Positions 39,599-46,685 of a stretch of 64,000 nucleotides of DNA are shown in pieces. A program made the translations under genes and the position numbers. The notes under the pieces were generated by a model. That model saw only the letters and a program-made list of their open reading frames with translations. It did not search any database and was not told where the DNA came from. Location: assembly GCF_034064985.1 (NCBI RefSeq), contig NZ_CP139249.1, positions 2,852,001-2,916,000 on the forward strand. Direction: 5' to 3'. Source of the stretch: Acinetobacter pittii. GTDB lineage: Bacteria > Pseudomonadota > Gammaproteobacteria > Pseudomonadales > Moraxellaceae. The stretch's first letter is position 1. Each line of letters begins with the position of its first letter.

Positions 39599-39641
39599 CG
39601 ATTCTTCCTAAATCGTAAATAGGCAGCATTTTGAGCCATAC

Positions 39642-39662
39642 ATTTTCAGTATAACTGAAATT
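39642..39662. promoter_or_regulatory. LysR-type binding site candidate
   Basis: ATTTTCAGTATAACTGAAATT is a dyad containing a T-N11-A core (TTTCAG-TATAA-CTGAAA). It is the best inverted repeat in the interval between the LysR gene and the aldolase gene, about 45 bp from the LysR start, the usual location for such boxes. Confidence 0.55.
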
Positions 39663-39785
39663 CAAGAATTGGTAATTCCTACATAGCTCACCTATTTCTA
39701 TACTCCAATCATGTTCTCTACAACACGATTTAAGTCAGATTAAGAACCAGAGAATATTTAATTACACTGTATAGGAAGTACGATT

Positions 39786-40730
39786 ATGAGTTTAGATTTA
39801 CGTGGATTAACCCCAGCACCTGTGACTCCTTTTACCCGTGACGGACAAGTAGACCATAATGCAATTCAACGTTTAGGTTCATGGTTAGGCAGTATTGATG
39901 GTGTGAAAGGCTTGGTTGTTCTTGGGCATGCAGGTGAAGGAACATTCTTGTCGCAAAAAGAACAAATGCAGGTCATCGAAAGCTTTGTTAAATCGGTAGA
40001 TGACAAAATTCCGGTTATTGCAGGGATTACACTCGAAGGTACTTCGGTTGCAGCAGAAGAAGCAAAACGTGCAGTGAGTGCGGGTGCTTCGGCAGGTTTG
40101 ATTTACCCTTCACATGGCTGGTTGCGTTTTGGCTATCAAAAAGGCGCACCACAAGACCGCTATAAAGCGATTTATGAAGAAAGTGGTTTGCCATCTATTT
40201 TATTCCAATATCCAGATGCAACGAAGGCCACTTACGACCTAGACACCCTACTCGATATTTCTGCACAGCCAGGTGTATTTGCCATGAAAAATGGTGTGCG
40301 TAACATGCGCCGCTGGGATGTCGAAATTCCAATTATTCGCCGTGAACGTCCAGACTTACAGGTATTGACGTGCCACGATGAATATTTGCTTCACACCATG
40401 TTTGATGTAGACGGTGCATTGGTTGGCTATGGCAACATTGCCCCTGAACTGTTGATTGAAATGATTAAAGCAGGCAAAGCCAAAGATTATGCTAAAGCAC
40501 GTGCGATTCACGATCAACTATTACCAGTGACTCGCAACGTTTATCACCGCGGCTCACACATGGAAGGCACAGTTGCGCTTAAACATGCATTGGTTGCTCG
40601 CGGAATTTTGGACCATGCCACTGTGCGTTCGCCTCTGCTTCCACTGGCAGATGGTGCTGAGCAAGAAATTCATGATGCAATGCGTCAAGCCGGAATTGGC
40701 AAGGTCGATTTAACCCAAGCCGTTGCTTAA
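39786..40730 (+). CDS. DapA-family aldolase/dehydratase
   Basis: A 314-residue TIM-barrel protein of the dihydrodipicolinate synthase/N-acetylneuraminate lyase family. It has LGHAGEGTFLS (pyruvate-site loop), IAGITLEGTS, catalytic Tyr in FQYPD and Schiff-base Lys in FAMKNG. It is not near lysine-biosynthesis genes; its neighbours are an MFS carrier and an OprD porin, so it more likely cleaves or dehydrates a keto-sugar acid or related compound. An AGGAAG site precedes the ATG. Confidence 0.85.
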   Translation: MSLDLRGLTPAPVTPFTRDGQVDHNAIQRLGSWLGSIDGVKGLVVLGHAGEGTFLSQKEQMQVIESFVKSVDDKIPVIAGITLEGTSVAAEEAKRAVSAGASAGLIYPSHGWLRFGYQKGAPQDRYKAIYEESGLPSILFQYPDATKATYDLDTLLDISAQPGVFAMKNGVRNMRRWDVEIPIIRRERPDLQVLTCHDEYLLHTMFDVDGALVGYGNIAPELLIEMIKAGKAKDYAKARAIHDQLLPVTRNVYHRGSHMEGTVALKHALVARGILDHATVRSPLLPLADGAEQEIHDAMRQAGIGKVDLTQAVA

Positions 40731-40740
40731 ATTCTATTCG

Positions 40741-40768
40741 GGCTAGCATGTACGCTAGCCTTTTTTTC
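40741..40768 (+). terminator. Terminator after the DapA-family gene
   Basis: GGCTAGC and GCTAGCC close an ATGTAC loop and are followed by seven T. The next gene therefore probably has its own promoter or depends on read-through. Confidence 0.88.
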
Positions 40769-40902
40769 CTGTACGCTGCCTGAGGCCAAACATCGGGCAT
40801 GTCTCTTAAAAACAATAATAAAAAGCATGCAAACTGTGGTGAACAGGTAGTGCGAAATAGAACAAAAAAACTACGAGGAATGTAGTAATAAGGAGATAGA
40901 AG

Positions 40903-42288
40903 ATGACAAATCTAGCGGATGTAGAACAAATTAGTCATCATCAAAAAAATGCGGAAATTATTGCAAGACTTGAACGGCTACCCGTCACTGGTCGATTGCA
41001 ATTTATGCGTATTACCATTGGTATAGCGACCTTTTTTGACGCTTATACTGTTCTTGCGATTGCCTTTGCTTTACCCCAACTCATTACCGAATGGCACCTG
41101 ACGCCTGCCTATGTCGGCGCGATCATTGCCGCGGGTTATGTTGGACAACTGGTCGGTGCGATTTTCTTTGGTTCTCTTGCCGAAAAAGTCGGTCGTTTAA
41201 AAGTGCTGTCTTTTACCATTTTACTGTTTGTGGCAATGGACATTTCTTGTCTGTTTGCGTGGAGCGGAATGTCACTGTTAATTTTCCGTTTCTTACAAGG
41301 CGTTGGCACAGGTGGCGAAGTACCTGTTGCGAGTGCCTATATTAATGAGTTTATTGGTGCAGAAAAGCGCGGTAAGTTTTTCTTGCTCTACGAAGTTTTA
41401 TTCCCTCTCGGTCTTATGTTTGCAGGCATGGCAGCATTTTTCCTGATGCCAATTTACGGCTGGAAAGTCATGTTTATTGTGGGCTTAATTCCATCTTTAC
41501 TGGTCATTCCTTTACGGTTTTTCTTGCCTGAGTCACCACGCTGGTTGGCTTCAAAAGGCCGTTTTAAAGAAGCCGATCAAGTGGTTAAAAGCTTTGAAGA
41601 CGGTGCCATTAAAAGCGGTAAACCTTTGCCTGAACCTGTGGTTAAAGAAATTAACCCGCAAGGCATGGCAAAAACCGATTGGCGCGAGCTGTTCCGTGGC
41701 ATTTACCGTAAACGGACCTTTACCCTATGGGGCATGTGGTTCTGCGTGTACATGGTGAACAACGCCATGGTGACTTGGCTGCCATCTCTCTACAAACAAC
41801 ACTTTGGCCTGTCGCTTCAAACCAGTTTAGGTTATGGCTGGATTACGTCGGGCGTGGGTGTGATTGCCTCTATTATCTGTGCGTTAATGATCGATAAAGT
41901 CGGCCGCCGCCCTTGGTACAGTGCAGCGTTTTTCTTGGCAATCATTCCACTCATGAGCCTCTCTGTTTTAGGTGCAAAATCGGCGATGGAAGTTGTGATT
42001 TTGGCAACGCTGAGCTATGCCATTTTGCAAACTATTTCATTCTCTTTATACCTTTACGCTGCCGAACTTTACCCAACTCGCCTACGTGCGATGGGCATTG
42101 GTTTTAGTACCGCTTGGTTACGTGCCGGCTCTGCAATTGGGCCTGTTATGGTGGGTCTGGTTGTTGGTGGCTACGGCATTCAATATGTGTTTAGTGTACT
42201 TGCGGTTGTGGCGCTCATTGGTGGGCTTGTGACCTTCTTGTTTGCCATTGAAACCAAAGGCCAAGTGCTCGAAAAACTCTCTCCTTAA
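40903..42288 (+). CDS. MFS metabolite:H+ symporter
   Basis: A 461-residue carrier with 12 hydrophobic segments. Motifs GSLAEKVGRLKVL (loop 2), RFLQGVGTGGEVPVASAYINEF and PESPRWLASKGRFKEA (central loop) and DKVGRRPWYSA (loop 8) place it with sugar-porter-like metabolite symporters that take up organic or sugar acids. The start has a strong AAGGAG site. It is the inner-membrane step for the adjacent aldolase pathway. Confidence 0.87.
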   Translation: MTNLADVEQISHHQKNAEIIARLERLPVTGRLQFMRITIGIATFFDAYTVLAIAFALPQLITEWHLTPAYVGAIIAAGYVGQLVGAIFFGSLAEKVGRLKVLSFTILLFVAMDISCLFAWSGMSLLIFRFLQGVGTGGEVPVASAYINEFIGAEKRGKFFLLYEVLFPLGLMFAGMAAFFLMPIYGWKVMFIVGLIPSLLVIPLRFFLPESPRWLASKGRFKEADQVVKSFEDGAIKSGKPLPEPVVKEINPQGMAKTDWRELFRGIYRKRTFTLWGMWFCVYMVNNAMVTWLPSLYKQHFGLSLQTSLGYGWITSGVGVIASIICALMIDKVGRRPWYSAAFFLAIIPLMSLSVLGAKSAMEVVILATLSYAILQTISFSLYLYAAELYPTRLRAMGIGFSTAWLRAGSAIGPVMVGLVVGGYGIQYVFSVLAVVALIGGLVTFLFAIETKGQVLEKLSP

Positions 42289-42365
42289 TTCATCCATTTC
42301 ATAAAAAGCTTGCCTAACCCAGCGTTAGGCAAAGGGCTTATTCATGCTTAAAAAAGGAATTTAAA

Positions 42366-43712
42366 ATGAATAAATATTTGCTATGGGGCTGTATTGGTTT
42401 AGGCAGCGTGAGCAATGCTTATGCAGAGCTTCCTCAACAATTTGGCAAGTTAGAATTAAAACTCAACACTCGTTACTGGAACGATGAAGGCACTGCTCAC
42501 CCCACGCTTGCCAACCCTTCGCCTTCGTCGAGTGAATATGAACAAAGTGCTTTAGGACTTGAGTTAAATTATCAGTCACCTTACTTGTGGGACTGGCTTG
42601 GAGTAGATGGTTCACTCTATGCAGTCACCAAGTTATTTGACTCTGGCAAGCCTAGTGCTCAGCTTTTAGAGGTCGAAAATAACGGCAAGCTCGACCAAGA
42701 CTTTGCGACTTTAGGGCAGCTCTACATCAAAGCAAAACTCGGCGACAAAGGTGAAATTAAATTAGGCCGTCAGTTGCAAGATTCATTGTTACTTAAAAGC
42801 ACCAATAACCGCGCGGTGCCCGACACTTTTTCGGGTGCGAGTGGGCAGTTTCAACTGAATGATCAGCTACAGACTTACATAGCCTACTATGACCGCTGGA
42901 AACCGCGCAGCATGGATAGTTTTGAAAAACTAGTGACTGAAAATGACGAACGAATTGATTATATCGGCTTACTTGGTGCCAAATATCAGTACAAAAACTG
43001 GAGCGTAAATGCCGAGTATTTAAACAGCAAAGATTATCTAAAAAAGTATGGGGCGATTGCTCAATATAAATTGCCCTTGCATGGCCTTATGTGGACATTC
43101 AATACAGGTGCTTTTTTCTCGCGTGATGATGGTAAGCTGTTTAAATGTGGTGCCGAAACCGAGCTGGACTGTGTCAAAGGTCAAGACGTTAACAACCGTG
43201 GCAATGGCTATTTTATAGATGTAAATGTGGCTAAGAATAATATTGAAGGTGGCATTGCTGTTTCAAAGTTTGATGGTTTTTGGATTGAAGATAACTTTGC
43301 CGTGCACTCCGAACGCAACTCGGTTTTGACGCAAGACCACGGCACTAACCCGTTTCCGACCTCTGCAACCATTGGCCCCGACTTTACCAATAATGATGAA
43401 ACCGCCGTTGCCCTTCGCCTGAAATATAACTGGAAAGACTATGTGAAAGGCTTAAAAACCGAGGCGAAGTATATTTATGGCTTTGGTGCTCACCAAAGTA
43501 ACATCAGCAGTGATATTGAAGGTAAAGAGCGTTACTTTGACTTTACGGTGAGTTATGCCTTGCCGTGGGTGAAAAACTTAGATGTGCGTTATTCATTTTT
43601 GCATTATGAGTCAAAGTTTGAAAATGCAAACCTAGGTGAAAAAATAAATGGTATGTCTCGTAAAGACTGGGACCAACACCGTGTATTTATTAATTATCGT
43701 TATACATTTTAA
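42366..43712 (+). CDS. OprD-family outer-membrane porin
   Basis: A 448-residue precursor with a signal peptide ending NAYAELP and beta-strand alternation throughout, ending in YRYTF with a terminal Phe. FGKLELKLNTRYWNDEG, GEIKLGRQLQDSLLLKS and later strands fit the OprD/Occ family of specific substrate channels for carboxylates. It completes the uptake route with the MFS protein. It is not the carbapenem-linked CarO, which is a different family. Confidence 0.87.
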   Translation: MNKYLLWGCIGLGSVSNAYAELPQQFGKLELKLNTRYWNDEGTAHPTLANPSPSSSEYEQSALGLELNYQSPYLWDWLGVDGSLYAVTKLFDSGKPSAQLLEVENNGKLDQDFATLGQLYIKAKLGDKGEIKLGRQLQDSLLLKSTNNRAVPDTFSGASGQFQLNDQLQTYIAYYDRWKPRSMDSFEKLVTENDERIDYIGLLGAKYQYKNWSVNAEYLNSKDYLKKYGAIAQYKLPLHGLMWTFNTGAFFSRDDGKLFKCGAETELDCVKGQDVNNRGNGYFIDVNVAKNNIEGGIAVSKFDGFWIEDNFAVHSERNSVLTQDHGTNPFPTSATIGPDFTNNDETAVALRLKYNWKDYVKGLKTEAKYIYGFGAHQSNISSDIEGKERYFDFTVSYALPWVKNLDVRYSFLHYESKFENANLGEKINGMSRKDWDQHRVFINYRYTF

Positions 43713-43718
43713 GCACAG

Positions 43719-43750
43719 GCTAAACGTTTAGTTTAGCTTTATTATTTTTA
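43719..43750 (+). terminator. Terminator after the OprD-type gene
   Basis: GCTAAAC and GTTTAGC close a GTTTA loop and are followed by a T-rich tract (TTTATTATTTTTATT). Confidence 0.8.
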
Positions 43751-43869
43751 TTAATTTATAGCTTTAGAGATATTAACTTTTGAGTTTAATTAAAATATAA
43801 ATTTATATTTAAAATTTTTATAATATTTTATTTAAATTGAATTGACCTGTTAAAAACTTATGATTATTA

Positions 43870-44092
43870 TGGTCCCGCTGGCCTACATTGCCAGTCGGTT
43901 TTAGCAGACCGTAGATCCATGGCGGGTTATAGTTCCACTATAAGTCGTTAGACCCTTGCGTCCCTTTTCTTTGCGGTAGGACGGGAGGGGGACGCGCTCG
44001 CGCGTGCTGGTTCCTTGGATCCCAGTCTGCTAACCCCCTTTCGTTCTACCACCCTAATCAATTGACGGTGATTTTTGGTGGTAGAGCTCCAT
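43870..44092. ncRNA. GC-rich, hairpin-dense element (structured RNA candidate, strand not fixed)
   Basis: A sharply bounded GC-rich block inside AT-rich flanks. Visible pairings: CCCGC 43874-43878 with GCGGG 43922-43926, enclosing TGGC/GCCA (43879-43882, 43890-43893) and CGGT/ACCG (43896-43899, 43908-43911); TTATAG/CTATAA (43927-43932, 43938-43943); GCGTCCC/GGGACGC (43958-43964, 43989-43995); CTACCACC/GGTGGTAG (44046-44053, 44077-44084). TTAGCAGAC 43901-43909 also pairs with GTCTGCTAA 44025-44033 over long range. No ORF fits. I do not recognise the family. Perfect pairs leave the strand open. Confidence 0.55.
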
Positions 44093-44349
44093 ACATTTTA
44101 AGGAGTTGACCATGACCTTTTATAGATTAATCCCCTCTCCCTTATAAACTTTTTATTTATTTAAAATTTGGGTTTTCTATTATCTAAATTTTCAAATTTA
44201 TAAATTATTTTTATTTTAAAATTTAAGTCATTTTATTTTATTGCTTTTATAGGCGGGTTAACTATTGCCTTTAAAAATGATTTTAAAACTTAAAATATAG
44301 CGGTTTATTTTTTCTCATTGAGATATCCCCAAATCATCACGAGAATAAT

Positions 44350-44634
44350 ATGAAATTTTATAAAACTATTTTGGTTTTAGGCCTTGTTGTCGGCGATTAC
44401 AGCGTTTCGGGTTGTGACCTCCGCACGCAGCAGGAATTTGAAAAAATTTGCCTGTCGGGTGGGCACACCCAAGCCAGTTGCGACTGTATTTACCAACGGC
44501 TTGAACAAGTGTATTCGCCTAAGCTCATGCAACGTCTAGAACATGTCAGTTTGCAAAGTCCTGCTCTCCCACAGGACTTTGCCCCTACTTTTTTTAGTGT
44601 GATGCGACGGTGCGATAAAAACGACATGGGCTAA
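44350..44634 (+). CDS. Small secreted Cys-containing protein, copy 2
   Basis: A 94-residue paralog of the protein at 38419-38694: CLSGGHTQASCDCIYQRLE, YSPKLM, SLQSPALP and a late Cys are shared in order. The N-terminal signal is shorter and contains a Cys in SVSGCD, which could act as a lipobox (copy 1 has none). The two copies bracket the LysR-aldolase-MFS-OprD cluster. The function is unknown. Confidence 0.72.
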   Translation: MKFYKTILVLGLVVGDYSVSGCDLRTQQEFEKICLSGGHTQASCDCIYQRLEQVYSPKLMQRLEHVSLQSPALPQDFAPTFFSVMRRCDKNDMG

Positions 44635-44648
44635 GCGTTTGGCTTAGC
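44630..44648 (+). other. Stem-loop at the end of the copy 2 gene
   Basis: GCTAAGC and GCTTAGC close a GTTTG loop over the stop codon, much like the stem after the OprD-type gene, but the following bases lack a T run. It may be an inefficient terminator or an mRNA 3'-end stem. Confidence 0.45.
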
Positions 44649-44913
44649 TCCCTTATCTCTGTGTCGCAATAGTGGATTACTTTAAATCAGCGCAAAAAAT
44701 TAAAGTTCTGTTGTGGCACGGGGGCCTTGGGGGAATGATTTCATTACGTCCTTTTCTAAGGATTAGTTCCTACCATTTGTCTTGAAGTATCTATGTTAAT
44801 CAAAAAATTTAGTCTATTATTTTTACATAGAAAGAATGCTCAAAAAAAATTAATTCGTTGATTTGAAAAAAATTGTTCATCTAAAATTTAATATTTCAAA
44901 GCGAGCCATTCCT

Positions 44914-45216
44914 ATGTCAATAGAAGATTTCTTTATAAAAGACTCTCCCTCTAAGAGATATCTTTTAATAAGCTTAGCCCTATTCATGTTAATAATGGCT
45001 TTAATTGCTTACTTTAAGGGAAAGTTGGGATTTGAATATGTATTTTCACTTATTGCAGGGTACGCCTTAATATTCTTTATTTTAAAAAATGCAGCATTAC
45101 CACTTTTTCCCCCACTTACGGAAAAAAGTAGTGATGCAAACGCTATGGCTAGAACAACAATTGCAATTGTTTACATCCTTGCTTTCATAATTCTAACTAT
45201 TTCTTATTTTTTATAA
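44914..45216 (+). CDS. Hypothetical small membrane protein
   Basis: A 100-residue protein from the ATG at 44914; the frame is open to a TTG at 44863, but that gives an unlikely N terminus. Three hydrophobic segments (LLISLALFMLIMALIAYF, VFSLIAGYALIFFIL, TTIAIVYILAFIILTISYFL). No recognised family. It converges with the 316-residue membrane protein gene, 5 bp apart. Confidence 0.5.
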   Translation: MSIEDFFIKDSPSKRYLLISLALFMLIMALIAYFKGKLGFEYVFSLIAGYALIFFILKNAALPLFPPLTEKSSDANAMARTTIAIVYILAFIILTISYFL

Positions 45217-45221
45217 TTTAA

Positions 45222-46172
45222 TTACTCTTCAATTTTCTTGCTTCGCTCTACAGTAATATATTCATTAGGAATTACTAACTGCTTTTCCATATTCTTTACC
45301 TTATAAGAAACTAAAGTGCTTTTACCAATGCCTTGAAACAACACTTTAACATCTTTAAAAATAAAGGTTTTATACTGACTCAGTTCTTTAGTAGTCGTTT
45401 TTGGTAATTCAATTAAATTTGCATAAGGCTCTTTAATATATAAGGTTGCCTTTTCTATTCGTACCCCAGTATTTTGCATTGTAGTATTAAGAAATATTTT
45501 ACCAACATCACCAATAAGAATCAGGGGTACAAGCGGAGTTAAGCTAATAAAAAAAGCTATTTCTAAGCTATCTTTAATATGCGTTTCTAACCTCTTTAAT
45601 TTTTTTATTGCAAATGCTTTAAGATGATCACTTGCATCAGGATCATCAACAATATCTGCTAGATTTTCAAATTTTATATTAAATTCTTTAATCTTCTGCC
45701 GATTCATGTAAAAAGGATAATACGCAAAGGCAATAAAAAATACGGTAATGCCTATGTACAGATTGACTTTCCAATGTAATAAAAATATGCCGTGAATAAC
45801 ATATAAAAGATAAAGAGAACCACTTAACGTAATAATATTAATTTTTGGAAAAGGAAGTTTTTTCCCAATTCTAATATGTGGTGGTAAATACTTATCAACC
45901 CAATTTAAGACAAGATATGTGACTGGAGCTAAGGATGTGCCAAAGAAAAATAGCATAAGCCCTAATACAGTGTAAGCAATAGAGAACGCGGCAAAAATCA
46001 GTAAAAAAATAAGTGTATCACCAAAGCTAATTTCCGACGGGATATAGCCAATTGTTAAAAGATACACAACTAAGCACAACACCCCTATTGCAACTATCGC
46101 TTTAGTCATTGTCAGCGCAACTTCATGCCACTGCCTCAGATTAACTAAAAATCTCGTTATTAAGTTGTTCAT
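45222..46172 (-). CDS. Hypothetical multi-pass membrane protein
   Basis: A 316-residue protein with about six hydrophobic segments in the first 220 residues (for example TLIFLLIFAAFSIAYTVLG) and a soluble C-terminal part with beta-like strands (TFIFKDVKVLFQGIGKSTLVSYKV). I do not recognise it. It is at the left edge of the defence island and has the AT-rich base use of that region. Confidence 0.6.
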   Translation of the reverse strand: MNNLITRFLVNLRQWHEVALTMTKAIVAIGVLCLVVYLLTIGYIPSEISFGDTLIFLLIFAAFSIAYTVLGLMLFFFGTSLAPVTYLVLNWVDKYLPPHIRIGKKLPFPKINIITLSGSLYLLYVIHGIFLLHWKVNLYIGITVFFIAFAYYPFYMNRQKIKEFNIKFENLADIVDDPDASDHLKAFAIKKLKRLETHIKDSLEIAFFISLTPLVPLILIGDVGKIFLNTTMQNTGVRIEKATLYIKEPYANLIELPKTTTKELSQYKTFIFKDVKVLFQGIGKSTLVSYKVKNMEKQLVIPNEYITVERSKKIEE

Positions 46173-46384
46173 TTGATCTAACCAAATCTTATAAATTATA
46201 AAAAATCAATGATTACCTTTTTCTTGAACCGCTCCCCAGCGGAGTAATCATCTTTTGAAATTTCCCCAAATTTCAGAGTATGTTTTCACATACTTTCAAT
46301 AACACTCCAAAACTTATGAGTGCTTGGAATTTCTACTTTAACTTGTGTTGCAATAATTTCTATTTTAACCCCATAAAAAATTAA
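46173..46384. other. Left part of the interval before hsdR
   Basis: AT-rich with one compact hairpin, CCGCT-CCCC-AGCGG, near 46231-46244. Nothing else was recognised up to the HNH remnant. With the remnant and the hsdR leader the gene-free interval is about 510 bases. Confidence 0.35.
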
Positions 46385-46537
46385 ACTTTGGTTAGCTTTA
46401 TTGGTAAAAAATATATTGTTGACCCAATAAAAGATATGGCTCCTGTCTGTCCTAATTGCCATTTTATCATCCATCAACATAAACCTGCATTTTCAATAGA
46501 TGAGGTAAGAGCTATGTTAAAGTCGGATAAAGATTAA
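46385..46537 (+). pseudogene. 5'-truncated HNH endonuclease remnant
   Basis: An open frame of 50 codons without a start codon, preceded by an in-frame stop. Its translation has DPIKDMAPVCPNCHFIIH followed by PAFSIDEVRAML and a stop, the hallmark C terminus of McrA-like HNH endonucleases (DPxxDxxPVCxNCHxxIH). The N-terminal half with the first Cys pair and HH is missing. It is 150 bp upstream of hsdR, so it is probably a decayed older defence gene. Confidence 0.65.
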
Positions 46538-46685
46538 TTTAACAATATGGAGAGTTTTTATTAATTAATAAAATTTATAAACTTAAATCAAAGGTAATAT
46601 TTAGTAATTCTAAATTACAAGTTTAACAATTTAATAATTATGAGTATACTTTTCCTAAATATAGAAGTTTAGAAATAACAGTATC

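Noticed and set aside
43208..43390. Minus-strand frame inside the OprD-type gene
   Set aside because: It is a shadow of the porin gene, which has a signal peptide, strand pattern and terminal Phe.
44040..44092. A tRNA gene suggested by GGTGGTAGAGCTCC
   Set aside because: The D-arm-like string is not followed by an anticodon arm, T arm or CCA in the right spacing. The segment is better explained as one arm of the CTACCACC/GGTGGTAG hairpin.
46286..46480. 64-residue minus-strand frame starting MLMDDKMAIRTDRS
   Set aside because: It is antisense to the HNH remnant, whose plus-strand reading has a clear family motif. The minus frame has no ribosome site and no protein-like pattern.
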